A DNA stretch of 64,000 nucleotides. Source: Prochlorococcus sp. AG-347-M15 (lineage in GTDB: Bacteria > Cyanobacteriota > Cyanobacteriia > PCC-6307 > Cyanobiaceae). The stretch is taken from contig QCCS01000006.1 in assembly GCA_003281185.1 (NCBI GenBank), positions 44,143 to 108,142 of the forward strand. The letters are read 5' to 3'. Below, piece by piece: positions 31,142-40,093 of this stretch; within the stretch, counting starts at the first letter, position 1, and each line of letters begins with the position of its first letter. Below the pieces are notes generated by a model. The model saw nothing but the letters and a program-made list of their open reading frames with translations, searched no databases and had not been told where the DNA came from. Made by a program: the position numbers and the translations under genes.

Positions 31142-31627
31142 ATGTTATTAGGAACGTTATTTACAGGTGAAATTGCTAAAAGTGCATTAGTGGCATATGT
31201 TCATTATTTAGGAATTATTTTGTGTTTCGGTTCTCTTTTGTTTGAAAGATTGACTCTAAAAGTAGGTCTTAATAGAAATGAGACGATCTCAATGATAATT
31301 GCAGATGTGGTTTATGGTTTGGCAGGAGTTGCAATTTTAGTTACTGGGATTTTGCGTGTTAAGTATTTTGGTCAAGGAGGTGATTTCTATACAGGTAATC
31401 CTGTGTTTTGGATAAAGGTTTCTCTTTATATTCTTGTGGGATTACTTTCTTTATACCCAACAACAACCTATATCTTATGGGCCATTCCATTAAGTAAGAA
31501 TAAATTACCTGAAATATCTGAGAATCTAGTCAAGAGGTTCAGACTTATCATTACTACTGAATTAGTGGGCTTTGCAACAATACCTTTGTTTGCCACCCTC
31601 ATGGCTAGAGGCGTAGGTTTAGGTTGA
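31142..31627 (+). CDS. DUF2214 family membrane protein
   Basis: 161 aa, four helices. The pattern GEIAKSALVAYVHYLGIILC, DVVYGLAGVAILVTGILRVK and FYTGNPVFWIKVSLYILVGL is the DUF2214 family. Role unknown. Overlaps the next gene by 4 nt, so they are translationally coupled. Confidence 0.85.
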   Translation: MLLGTLFTGEIAKSALVAYVHYLGIILCFGSLLFERLTLKVGLNRNETISMIIADVVYGLAGVAILVTGILRVKYFGQGGDFYTGNPVFWIKVSLYILVGLLSLYPTTTYILWAIPLSKNKLPEISENLVKRFRLIITTELVGFATIPLFATLMARGVGLG

Positions 31628-32160
31628 ATAATTTATTTCTAGAAAGAAATTGTTTAATAAGCGCAAATAAATTATATAGATGGAGTTTAAGTTATAAGAT
31701 TTCTAAATCTGCAAAGGAAATTATTTTTATTGGTTTAAATCCCTCATTATCAGATGAAGTTTTCTTAGACAACACAACAAAAAAGATAATCAAAATTTCG
31801 AAAAACAATAATTACGGCAAAGTAAAATTAATCAATCTATTTGCTCTTATTTCAAGCAAACCAGAAAAACTTTTTAAACATAAAAATCCTGTGGGCTATC
31901 TAAACAATAATCATATTTATAAAAACTTAAAACACTGGTCTGAAAGTAAAAATTGTGATTTATGGTTAGGTTGGGGTAACAAAGGTAAATTTCAAAATAG
32001 AAATAAAAGAATATCAAAAAAAATAATGCAATATAACTCAATTAGGAAAAATAATTTTGATAATCCTCTTGGACCGCTTTTAATTAAGAAAACAGTCAAA
32101 GATAATCCAATACACCCTCTATATTGTTCTGATTATTCCATCCTCCAATCTTATTTTTAG
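31624..32160 (+). CDS. DUF1643 domain protein
   Basis: 178 aa, TTG start overlapping the DUF2214 stop. Core EIIFIGLNPSLSDEVFLDNT, YGKVKLINLFALISSKPEKL and DLWLGWGNKGKFQNRNKR are the conserved DUF1643 motifs. Basic, soluble, function unknown. Confidence 0.82.
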   Translation: MNNLFLERNCLISANKLYRWSLSYKISKSAKEIIFIGLNPSLSDEVFLDNTTKKIIKISKNNNYGKVKLINLFALISSKPEKLFKHKNPVGYLNNNHIYKNLKHWSESKNCDLWLGWGNKGKFQNRNKRISKKIMQYNSIRKNNFDNPLGPLLIKKTVKDNPIHPLYCSDYSILQSYF

Positions 32161-32242
32161 GTAGTAAGGCTCAAATGCAAACCAGTATTTTTAGCTATTC
32201 CATTAAATATGTGTTAATTTCTATTTGTTAAGTTAACCTAAT

Positions 32243-32371
32243 ATGAAAATTTCAAAGCAATTAAATAAACTAAAAAACTTGAATGTTGAGGCAGAAAAAT
32301 GTTCTACAAGAGAAGAAGCAAAAAAAATAATAATTAAAGCAAATAAAGCACAAAGTAAAATCAATAAATAA
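32243..32371 (+). CDS. 42-aa basic helical protein
   Basis: Product MKISKQLNKLKNLNVEAEKC then STREEAKKIIIKANKAQSKI. Lys-rich amphipathic helix. No family recognised. Confidence 0.5.
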   Translation: MKISKQLNKLKNLNVEAEKCSTREEAKKIIIKANKAQSKINK

Positions 32372-32457
32372 ATAAAAGTAATTTCACTTATTCATAAATA
32401 ATTATTTTCAAAAATATTTAATTTACCTAAATACACCATATATATTTCTTATTATTT

Positions 32458-33189
32458 ATGTCTTTGAAAATAATTAAAATAAGGAAATCGCACGAAAGAT
32501 TTAAATCGACTAGAGAATGGCTAAATTCGATGCATTCATTTTCTTTCGCAGAGCATAGAGATCCAAAATGGGATAATTTTGGGAAAATTAGAGTTATAAA
32601 CGAAGATATTATTTCTCCTAATGCAGGATTTAATACACATTCTCATGCAAATATGGAAATAATTACTGTCGTAACAAAAGGAGCAATAACTCATAGAGAC
32701 TCTTTAAACAATCTTGGAAAAATTCACAAAGATGAAGTACAAGTTATGTCTGCAGGTACTGGGATCTCTCATAGCGAGAAGAATGAAGAAAATGAGAACT
32801 GTAAGTTGTTCCAGATTTGGATATACCCTCAAAAAGAAAATATCAAACCTCGATATGATCAAATTTCATTAAATGAAAAGTTGTGGGACAATCTTATTTT
32901 TAATTACAAAGACGGTAAAAATAATAAGCTTTTTCTAAATCAAAGTATTTCTTTATGGCGTTGTAAATATAAGCCAATTAAAGAAAAAAAATTGCCATTA
33001 AAAATCGATAAATATAATTGGATACAGATAATAGAAGGTAATCTTTTATTAAAAAGTAAAGACTCTAATTCAAATATATTTCTCGAATCTGGAGATGGGT
33101 TGGGTTTTGAAGTTAATTATTATGATGATGTTTCTATAGATACTGAAAAAAACTTAGATTTTCTTTTATTTTCGATGCCTTCCTTATAA
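32458..33189 (+). CDS. pirin-family protein (YhaK-like cupin)
   Basis: 243 aa bicupin. Motifs EWLNSMHSFSFAEHRDPKWD, NTHSHANMEIITVVTKGAIT (metal-binding His/Glu set) and HKDEVQVMSAGTGISHSEKN typify pirins, which may act as quercetinase-like dioxygenases or redox sensors. The second cupin is degenerate, as usual. Monocistronic. Confidence 0.9.
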   Translation: MSLKIIKIRKSHERFKSTREWLNSMHSFSFAEHRDPKWDNFGKIRVINEDIISPNAGFNTHSHANMEIITVVTKGAITHRDSLNNLGKIHKDEVQVMSAGTGISHSEKNEENENCKLFQIWIYPQKENIKPRYDQISLNEKLWDNLIFNYKDGKNNKLFLNQSISLWRCKYKPIKEKKLPLKIDKYNWIQIIEGNLLLKSKDSNSNIFLESGDGLGFEVNYYDDVSIDTEKNLDFLLFSMPSL

Positions 33190-33202
33190 TTAATCTGTTA
33201 TT

Positions 33203-33517
33203 TTAACCATCAACTCCTTTATTAAATGCATTTAAGGCTTGCAAAGCCATGTTAAGGTGAACTTCCATAGCACCAAGTGCAATTAAAGAATTTGGTGATT
33301 TATCTTTTAGTAAATTCTCTTTTCTTTTTGATAACTCATTAACTACCTTCTTAGTTGAAGCTTCCCAATTGTTGATTAACTCTTCAAATTCTCTTTTTTC
33401 AGGGCTTTCTATTTCTGCTAATTCATCAGAAAAATGAGAATCCTTTTGTGCCTTAAGCATCAAGTAGCTTAATTTTTTATGACTTATTGCTTGAGGTAAA
33501 TTATTAGGTTCACTCAT
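33203..33517 (-). CDS. conserved hypothetical helical protein
   Basis: The ATG giving MSEPNNLPQAISHKKLSYLM is preferred over an upstream TTG (33541). About 104 aa, mainly helical, with KAQKDSHFSDELAEIESPEK and LIALGAMEVHLNMALQALNA. Soluble. Function unknown. Converges with pirin. Confidence 0.75.
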   Translation of the reverse strand: MSEPNNLPQAISHKKLSYLMLKAQKDSHFSDELAEIESPEKREFEELINNWEASTKKVVNELSKRKENLLKDKSPNSLIALGAMEVHLNMALQALNAFNKGVDG

Positions 33518-33602
33518 TGTTAGTGGTTTATTTATAGACAAAATCTAACTAATTAAGTGAATATTCGCTAGGGGGTAAACGGTTGTGATGACCGACCTGA
33601 AA

Positions 33603-35033
33603 TTACGAAATGATACTTGAAGAAAAAATGGATTTATTAACCAATAATTTTTCACTTATTAGTTTCTTGAAATAATCTCCACGCTCTTCATAATTTTTAA
33701 ATTGATCAAAACTAGAGCATGAAGGTGAGAATAATAATGTTCCAACCCTATTATTTTGTAAATAATGAAAAACAAAATTTATAAGCTCTTTTAGTTCTGA
33801 AAACTCAAAAATATTTTTTTTAAATCCTTCATTAATAAGCGCCATTTTTAGGACTTTTGAGCTTTCTCCAAAAAGGAAAACACATTTAACTTTTTTCTTT
33901 AAAACTTTTATCCACTCACTATATTCATTGCCTTTTAATCTGCCCCCAGCAATTATTATTATTTGACCTTCAATTGAACTTATTCCCGCAATAGATGAGT
34001 CAAAATTTGTAGCTTTACTATCATTAATGATTTCCAGATCATTATTTTTATAAATTGTTTCCATCCTATGGGGTAATTGTCTGTAATTAGATAAAGAATC
34101 TTTAATCTTCTTACCAGATAATCCAACTTTTCTTGCTGCTGCAATTACCAATAAAAGATTTTGAAGATTATGCATTCCTTTTAAAGAAAAATGTTCAAGT
34201 TTGAATAATTTCTTCCCTCTCTCAACAATGTACTCTTGTTCATCTATCCAATAATCGCAATGAATAAAATTTGATTTATCAAAACTAGTTGTTATCCAAA
34301 CCCCTCTTGATAGTGAACTGTAGTGATTTCTCAGGTTTTTATCGTCATAATTATAAATTCTAAAATCAGATTTTTCTAACAAGCTTTTTTTTATGTTGAA
34401 ATAGTTTTCAAGTGTTTTATGTCTTTCAAGATGATCTTCTGTGAAGGTTGTCCAGATTCCAATATTAGGTTTTACTTCTGGAGATATTTCTATTTGATAA
34501 CTGCTTAATTCAGCCACAACCCAATCAATTTTTTCATGTTTTTTGGAGTGTGCATACTTACATAAGGGTGTACCAATATTTCCAGCAAAAGGAGCATATA
34601 ATCCAGTATCACAGAGTATATGGCTTAGTAGATGAGTAACAGTAGTTTTGCCATTAGTGCCAGTAATACCTATCCAATTTGTGTCCTTTAAAATTTCCCA
34701 TGCAACATTAATTTCTCCAATTACTTTAATTCCCTTTTTTTTTAATTCAATAACAGTTATATGGTAATAAGGTATTGATGGACTTACAACAACAGATTCG
34801 ATCTCTTTCAAAAAAGGTTCAATTTCTTCAATCACAAATTCTTTATTTAGAGAAACTATGATATTAAGCTCTTCTAATGCTGTTTTTCTTTCTAAAAATT
34901 CTATCCCATCTTTACTTTCCCAAACAATTACTCTCTTATTGATGCTTTTCAAATACTTGGCAGCCCAAAATCCAGATTTACCTAATCCAATTACAAGATT
35001 AATATTTCTTTTACTTAAATGATTGTCTATCAT
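33603..35033 (-). CDS. murD: UDP-N-acetylmuramoylalanine-D-glutamate ligase
   Basis: Adds D-Glu to UDP-MurNAc-L-Ala with ATP in peptidoglycan synthesis, in the cytoplasm. The chosen ATG gives [20 protein letters not shown], which starts the Rossmann domain at the usual distance; a TTG 16 codons earlier is less likely. The ATP loop [10 protein letters not shown] follows near residue 125, with [10 protein letters not shown] and [11 protein letters not shown] further on. Monocistronic; an inverted repeat CGGT/ACCG lies just beyond the 3' end. Confidence 0.95.
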   Translation of the reverse strand: MIDNHLSKRNINLVIGLGKSGFWAAKYLKSINKRVIVWESKDGIEFLERKTALEELNIIVSLNKEFVIEEIEPFLKEIESVVVSPSIPYYHITVIELKKKGIKVIGEINVAWEILKDTNWIGITGTNGKTTVTHLLSHILCDTGLYAPFAGNIGTPLCKYAHSKKHEKIDWVVAELSSYQIEISPEVKPNIGIWTTFTEDHLERHKTLENYFNIKKSLLEKSDFRIYNYDDKNLRNHYSSLSRGVWITTSFDKSNFIHCDYWIDEQEYIVERGKKLFKLEHFSLKGMHNLQNLLLVIAAARKVGLSGKKIKDSLSNYRQLPHRMETIYKNNDLEIINDSKATNFDSSIAGISSIEGQIIIIAGGRLKGNEYSEWIKVLKKKVKCVFLFGESSKVLKMALINEGFKKNIFEFSELKELINFVFHYLQNNRVGTLLFSPSCSSFDQFKNYEERGDYFKKLISEKLLVNKSIFSSSIIS

Positions 35034-35133
35034 TAAATTTATAATTGCATTTATATTAATTGTGTTTAAAGGGTAATTCAATCATGAGATTTTTCTTCAG
35101 TATTTATAGTATTCACCCAAGAAAAGTTAATTA

Positions 35134-35400
35134 ATGGAAGATAATACTGCAAAATATTGGTTCTCTTGGTTTTATGAAAAGTGGGAAAAAAATGCTCCAG
35201 GTGAATTAATTGAACAGGGTTTAACTCCGTCTCAGATTGCTGAGCGCTTTGTTAATGAAAACCATGATAGTTTTATTCAATTGTCAAAAAAAATTGATGA
35301 AAAAAATTATGATGCCTTAACAGAATTTATGAAACTCTCAGAGAGTGAATTACATATCTTAAAGTATTTTCTGAAGTTAGTAAAAATGAAAAATTTATAA
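35134..35400 (+). CDS. hypothetical protein, paralogue of 24336-24689
   Basis: 88 aa, soluble and acidic. Shares AERFVNENHD and FMKLSESELHILKYFLK with the longer protein at 24336. Starts 100 nt upstream-facing of murD and ends overlapping the SDR gene by 6 nt (convergent). Confidence 0.7.
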   Translation: MEDNTAKYWFSWFYEKWEKNAPGELIEQGLTPSQIAERFVNENHDSFIQLSKKIDEKNYDALTEFMKLSESELHILKYFLKLVKMKNL

Positions 35401-36324
35401 GAAGTTATTAAGTATTTCGAGGCTTTTTTCCCATAAATTTTTTCTTTCTTTTTTATTCATGGCGAAAGGAGAAGTAGGGGATAGTTTTGGATGACCTCTG
35501 AAATTAAATCTAGGACCATAATGATCACCACCTCTCGCGTCTGGTGAGGTAGCTGCAAAAAGTTGAGGTAAAGCACCCATCTCAGCAGTTTGAAAAATAG
35601 GGTTAAATAATTCCAAAGAGAATGTTTCTAATGGACCAGGGTTAGGTTTTTGAGCAGTAAAGAGATTTGTTTTTGCAATTCCTGGGTGAGCAGCTAAAGA
35701 AAGTATATTTTTTTGCTTTAAGTTTTCATTTAGTTCCAAAGCAAACATTACATTTGCCAATTTACTATTGGAGTAAGATTCCCATTTGTTGTAATAGTTC
35801 TCGGCTTTCAGATTTTTCCAACCAACTTTGCCAAAAAATTGTGCTCCGGAAGTCACCGTCACTATTCTAGATTCTTCTTTTTTTTCAATAATTGGAAGTA
35901 ACTTTAAAGTCAAAAGCATGTGAGCTAGATGATTAACTGCAAATTGTATTTCATATCCTTGGGCACTAAGAGTTCTAGGCGGATGCATAATGCCTGCATT
36001 ATTGATTAGTAAATCCAAATTTTCAAAATTATCAAAAATTTTGGACTGAACTTCTACAATATTTTTTAAATCTGACAAATCTAATTCTAATGGTGTAAAT
36101 AATCCTTCAGGATTAAGACCTTTAAGTTTTTTGATAGTTTGATTAGCTTTTTCGAGCGATCTACAAGCTATAACAACATGAGCATTTTTTTCTGCTAAGG
36201 CCTTTGCAGTGTAATATCCAAGACCACTATTCGCACCAGTAATTAGCGCTGTTTTGCCTGTAAGGTTTGGAATATTAGATGTTTCCCAGTTAGAGATTTT
36301 TGGTCTTGAAATAGTGGCAGTCAT
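35395..36324 (-). CDS. short-chain dehydrogenase (retinol dehydrogenase/POR-like)
   Basis: 309 aa NAD(P)-dependent oxidoreductase. LTGKTALITGANSGLGYYTA (cofactor loop), LINNAGIM, SGAQFFGK and the catalytic YSNSKLANVMF (Y-x3-K) are complete. The subgroup is close to the protochlorophyllide reductase/WW-domain oxidoreductase clade, but the protein lacks clear POR cysteine signatures, so the substrate is unknown. Confidence 0.9.
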   Translation of the reverse strand: MTATISRPKISNWETSNIPNLTGKTALITGANSGLGYYTAKALAEKNAHVVIACRSLEKANQTIKKLKGLNPEGLFTPLELDLSDLKNIVEVQSKIFDNFENLDLLINNAGIMHPPRTLSAQGYEIQFAVNHLAHMLLTLKLLPIIEKKEESRIVTVTSGAQFFGKVGWKNLKAENYYNKWESYSNSKLANVMFALELNENLKQKNILSLAAHPGIAKTNLFTAQKPNPGPLETFSLELFNPIFQTAEMGALPQLFAATSPDARGGDHYGPRFNFRGHPKLSPTSPFAMNKKERKNLWEKSLEILNNFL

Positions 36325-36432
36325 TTAGTAATCATGCAAATTGCTTTGGAATTTAACCAAAATTTAATTACTTTTCCACTTTAAATACTGGAAGTCAGTA
36401 TCGTGAGCTCTTATTGAAGGTACTATTCAATA

Positions 36433-37182
36433 TTATTTTTCAATTGCATATTGCCATTCGTTATTTTGAGATAAACTTTTCTCTCTAAGTAACTGTAATT
36501 TCCTACTATTTATTTTTATAACTATCCCATTAGTTGGATATTTTGCAAATATTTTTTTCTCTAACCAATTTTTTTTATATATTTGGATTTCGCTTGTATG
36601 ATTTGTGAAGTAACTGTCAGGGGTGCTGAAGCCACATTTTTTAAGATAGTTAAGGGTTTCATATTGATTAAGTCTTCCATTAAGTATTTGGAAACAGCAA
36701 AAGCGGAGACTTTCTCCAATCCCTTTCTTATCATTGAGGTATTTTCTTGTAATTTTTTGGGAAATGCCGGCAACTTGGTTTGTAGCGTATAGTTCACCTC
36801 TAATTTGAAAATCTCGTTTGATAGGAATATAATCGGGGACATTTTTAATTTGTTTAATTTTGCTTGAGACATCAAATCCTTTTTTTGTAATAGCTTTATT
36901 AAAATTGCCATCAATATATCTAATTGCAATAGCACAGCCATCAATTTTTGGTTGAATGCTTAATCTTGTTTTTGTTAATAAACTTTCCAAAAATTCTTTA
37001 TAGTTTTCTTTAGCTAATTTTGGCAAAAGTTTATTATTTTTTTGATTAAAGTAGTCAGGCTTTGGATCAATAGGAATAAAGAGCTTCTCAAGTTGCTTAA
37101 ATGCATCATCCGAAATTATGCCTTCACCTATTCTGTATTGTTCATCTAGATACTTAGCATCTCTCACTAATAAATTATTCAT
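36433..37182 (-). CDS. stand-alone NAD+-dependent DNA ligase adenylation domain
   Basis: 249 aa versus about 670 for LigA. The N-terminal Ia-like segment (EQYRIGEGIISDDAFKQLE) is followed by motif I QPKIDGCAIAI (nucleotidyl Lys), motif III FQIRGELY, motif IV YPTNGIVIKIN, where the usual Asp of DG is Asn, and motif V-like NEWQYAIEK at the very C-terminus. OB-fold, zinc finger, HhH and BRCT domains are absent, with no stop-codon scar beyond. It can be predicted to self-adenylate but probably not to seal nicks alone. Divergent from the photolyase-like gene. Confidence 0.82.
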   Translation of the reverse strand: MNNLLVRDAKYLDEQYRIGEGIISDDAFKQLEKLFIPIDPKPDYFNQKNNKLLPKLAKENYKEFLESLLTKTRLSIQPKIDGCAIAIRYIDGNFNKAITKKGFDVSSKIKQIKNVPDYIPIKRDFQIRGELYATNQVAGISQKITRKYLNDKKGIGESLRFCCFQILNGRLNQYETLNYLKKCGFSTPDSYFTNHTSEIQIYKKNWLEKKIFAKYPTNGIVIKINSRKLQLLREKSLSQNNEWQYAIEK

Positions 37183-37459
37183 AATAATTCTGATAAATAT
37201 TTAAAAATCTTTTAGAAAAAATCATTTAAATAAAGATTTGAAAATTAAAATTAGATCTAAAAAGTAATTGACCACTAAATATCCTCCTATGCAGAGAGCG
37301 ATTTAAGAGTATAAAATGTACTGATAAGGCGTTTAAATTAAATACTTCAATCAAACATATTTACTTAAAAGTGAAATAGAAAAATTTAAGGATTAATTTG
37401 AAGGCAAATTTTTGAAATTTCTATCAATACAAAAAAAAATTTTTTAAAGTTATGAGAAA
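37183..37459. promoter_or_regulatory. divergent promoter region, ligase-like / photolyase-like genes
   Basis: 277 bp between two divergent genes. It contains the plus-strand -10-like TATAAAAT near 37312 preceded by a GC-richer block (CCTCCTATGCAGAGAGCG), but no clear TTGACA. A shared regulatory region is inferred from geometry only. Confidence 0.35.
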
Positions 37460-38614
37460 ATGTCATTTTTATTAAAAGCTCAAAATACCTGGGAAAATTT
37501 TGCGAAATACAAAATCAATGATTATGCAAAATTAAGAAATTTTGATTTTGGGCCAAATAACGAAAGTTCAGTTTCAAAATTATCGCCTTTCATTACTCAT
37601 AGAATATTATCGGAATATGATCTGATCCATGATATTAAAAGTAAGTACAAAATCAAAAATTCAACTAAATTTGTTGAAGAAATATTTTGGAGAGTTTACT
37701 GGAAAGGGTGGATGGAAAATAGACCCAAAGTTTGGAGAAATTTTATTTCAGAAAACAATCTCGATTTTGATTATGAGCTATATGAAAGTGCAATTAATGG
37801 CAATACAGAATTAGATTTTTTTAATTCTTGGGTCCATGAATTAAAGCATTACAACTATTTGCATAACCATACAAGAATGTGGTTTGCGAGTACTTGGATA
37901 TTTAATTTAGGCCTCCCATGGCAATTGGGAGCAAAGTTTTTCTTTAAATATCTTTTTGATGGAGATGCTTCATCTAATCTTCTTAGCTGGAGATGGGTCG
38001 GAGGATTGCAAACGAAGGGAAAACAATATCTTTTTTCATCATCAAACCTCAGAAAGTTTTCAAATAATAGATTTAATGTAGAAAAAATAAGTAATCAACA
38101 AATTTTTCTTGAAGAATCTAATCAAATACCATTTGAAGATGAGATTTATAAAAATGATATGGATCCTAAATCAGATTATCTGATTATGTTTGAAAATGAT
38201 CTGCACCTAGCAACCCTTAAAAATTTACTTCCAAGCTATAAAAAAGTATTTATTATCCTTTTAAAAAATGAACAAAGACAAATTAAATTGTCTGAATCTG
38301 TTTTGAAATTTAAACAAGATTTGGTCTCTGAATTTGTAGAGCAATTTAATAATGTTGAACAGATTGATCCTTATTCATTGGAAAGTACTTTTAAGAATAC
38401 TAACGAAATAGACATTATTTATCCTGGAGTGGGAGAAAATTATGATTTCATAACTGAGTTTAAAAATTTACACCATAAAAAAATTTTTAATCTTGTGAGG
38501 GATGAAGATTTATTTGCTTGGAAATTTGCTAAAAGAGGGTTTTTTAAATTTAAAGAAAATATTCCAAAAATAAATCAGAGAATATTAGAAAATTTTTCAA
38601 AAAATAATTTTTAA
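37460..38614 (+). CDS. photolyase/cryptochrome FAD-domain protein with permuted domain order
   Basis: 384 aa. The C-terminal FAD half of photolyases is here at the N-terminus: YAKLRNFDFGPNNESSVSKL, SPFITHRILSEYDLI, FVEEIFWRVYWKGWMENRP, NHTRMWFASTWIFNLGLPWQ, FDGDASSNLLSWRWVGGLQ. The last 170 residues (YLIMFENDLHLATLKNLLPS ... DIIYPGVGENYDF) look like an alpha/beta fold comparable to the antenna domain, which normally comes first. Predicted to bind FAD and sense or use blue light; DNA repair activity not certain. Confidence 0.8.
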   Translation: MSFLLKAQNTWENFAKYKINDYAKLRNFDFGPNNESSVSKLSPFITHRILSEYDLIHDIKSKYKIKNSTKFVEEIFWRVYWKGWMENRPKVWRNFISENNLDFDYELYESAINGNTELDFFNSWVHELKHYNYLHNHTRMWFASTWIFNLGLPWQLGAKFFFKYLFDGDASSNLLSWRWVGGLQTKGKQYLFSSSNLRKFSNNRFNVEKISNQQIFLEESNQIPFEDEIYKNDMDPKSDYLIMFENDLHLATLKNLLPSYKKVFIILLKNEQRQIKLSESVLKFKQDLVSEFVEQFNNVEQIDPYSLESTFKNTNEIDIIYPGVGENYDFITEFKNLHHKKIFNLVRDEDLFAWKFAKRGFFKFKENIPKINQRILENFSKNNF

Positions 38615-38657
38615 CTTACTTGAATTCCTAATAAGAAAAAGAATTCATTAGAGTACT

Positions 38658-38671
38658 AAGTATAAATACTT
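38658..38671. promoter_or_regulatory. palindrome AAGTATAAATACTT
   Basis: Identical, with two more flanking bases (CT), to the palindrome within the promoter spacer at 10920-10933. It lies 80 nt before the DoxX gene at 38751. No good -35 box at the equivalent place (TAGAGT). Confidence 0.4.
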
Positions 38672-38750
38672 AATTAGGCGCGACTTTTGCGGTTTAATCC
38701 ACGATGGATACTGTGACTAGTTATTTTTACTTAAGGATAATTTTTTTATA

Positions 38751-39302
38751 GTGCTCTCAACAATTCTTACCAAGTCGTTTAGCAAAGATACTGCTTTATT
38801 AATTCTTAGAGTTATAACTGGAACTGTTCTTATTCATCACGGTTATGAGAAATTAGCAAATATAGAAAATTTCGCTGATGCTTTTGTCAGACCATTACAT
38901 CTTCCATTTCCAATATTTTTATCATATATAGCGGCATTTTCTGAAATAGGTGGTAGTTGGCTACTAATTATCGGCTTAGCGACAAGATTCGGGGCTTTGG
39001 CAATTGTTGGAACAATTTCTGTCGCTATATATCATGCACTAGTTACTTCAGGTTTTAATATTTTCTTACTAGAGCTCTTACTATTGTATTTTGCTTCAGC
39101 AACATCAATTGCATTAACAGGGCCTGGTGATTTCTCCTTAGATGAAGTCATTATCAGAATTTTGAAATCAGAAGATGAAGAGGAAATCATTCCTACAACA
39201 AAACCAAAAAATTCTAAGGAAGTTGAAGTTAAAGAAGAAACAAGTAAAGGTGGCTTATTTCAATTTCTGCAAGCGAACATACTCTCAGATACTTCAAGCT
39301 AA
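38751..39302 (+). CDS. DoxX family membrane protein (GTG start)
   Basis: 183 aa. Four helices with the DoxX pattern ALLILRVITGTVLIHHGYEK, FPIFLSYIAAFSEIGGSWLL, IIGLATRFGALAIVG; a charged tail (EDEEEIIPTTKPKNSKEVEV) follows residue 140. Function uncertain; redox-related in other bacteria. The 3' end overlaps the convergent gene 39294-39467 by 9 nt. Confidence 0.85.
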   Translation: MLSTILTKSFSKDTALLILRVITGTVLIHHGYEKLANIENFADAFVRPLHLPFPIFLSYIAAFSEIGGSWLLIIGLATRFGALAIVGTISVAIYHALVTSGFNIFLLELLLLYFASATSIALTGPGDFSLDEVIIRILKSEDEEEIIPTTKPKNSKEVEVKEETSKGGLFQFLQANILSDTSS

Positions 39303-39467
39303 TTTTTTAGGATAAAGGTTATTGATTAGTTCTAACCTTTTTCTATAACTGTTTCTCTTCTCAAATTTTATCTTAATTGTTGCTTCAGATAGACTTATTA
39401 ATAGCCCTATAGCAGTCACCCAAGATAAAAAGATAAAAGGGTTTTCTGGAATTTCTGAAAAATCCAT
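39294..39467 (-). CDS. 57-aa single-pass membrane protein
   Basis: Product MDFSEIPENPFIFLSWVTAI then GLLISLSEATIKIKFEKRNS, ending KRLELINNLYPKKLA. One helix and a basic cytoplasmic tail. Its stop lies within the end of DoxX. Function unknown. Confidence 0.6.
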   Translation of the reverse strand: MDFSEIPENPFIFLSWVTAIGLLISLSEATIKIKFEKRNSYRKRLELINNLYPKKLA

Positions 39468-39541
39468 ATGAATAATACTTCTTTTTTAAAACTGACTGAT
39501 CACTATTTGTTTTTCAACCTAAATATACAATTTAGAAATAT

Positions 39542-40093
39542 TTAAGGATTAATTTCAACTTTTTCCCATTTCTTACTCTTTTCCCAAAGATATCTTTTAT
39601 GAACAGGCTGTTCTAATTTAAGAAGATCTACTGAATCGATTTCAAAATTTAAAACTACAAAATTTTCTGACTTGGGAAGATTGGATAATTTTTCATAAGC
39701 ATATTGGAATTTTGGGTTTATTTTCTCGCCAGGATATCCCCAAAACCAAGAAGATTTTGATTTTTCTGATAATAAATCCCAATAATTTTTGTTATCACTT
39801 AATTCATGAATTTTTCCTTTGAATCTATATTGTGATTTGGTTTTCAAAAAGAACCATAATATTTCTGCATTAGGGTTGGATTGTAAATGCCAAATTTTTT
39901 CACTTCTTCTATCTGTAAAAATAATCATTGAACTGTCTTTATGCCATCCTCTGAAAACAACTGTTCTTAATCTTGGCTCATTTTCTTCGCTGACTGTTGC
40001 AAGCTGTATCCATCTATTAGAGGGTGATTTGCCCTCTTTTTTTCTAGAAGATTTTAAATCTTGCCTCCAACTGGGTAAGTTGTTTTCAGGCAT
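39542..40093 (-). CDS. pyridoxamine 5'-phosphate oxidase-like FMN-binding protein
   Basis: 183 aa. PNPOx split-barrel of the Alr4036 type: NRWIQLATVSEENEPRLRTV, VFRGWHKDSSMIIFTDRRSE, AEILWFFLKTKSQYRFKG (FMN-binding strands) and a C-terminal KRYLWEK. Probably a flavin- or heme-binding oxidoreductase rather than true PdxH. Overlaps the stop of the upstream methyltransferase-like gene, so co-transcribed. Confidence 0.85.
   Translation of the reverse strand: MPENNLPSWRQDLKSSRKKEGKSPSNRWIQLATVSEENEPRLRTVVFRGWHKDSSMIIFTDRRSEKIWHLQSNPNAEILWFFLKTKSQYRFKGKIHELSDNKNYWDLLSEKSKSSWFWGYPGEKINPKFQYAYEKLSNLPKSENFVVLNFEIDSVDLLKLEQPVHKRYLWEKSKKWEKVEINP

Noticed and set aside
36561..36944. 127-codon minus ORF within the ligase-like gene
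   Set aside because: Shadow frame; the ligase frame has all adenylation motifs.
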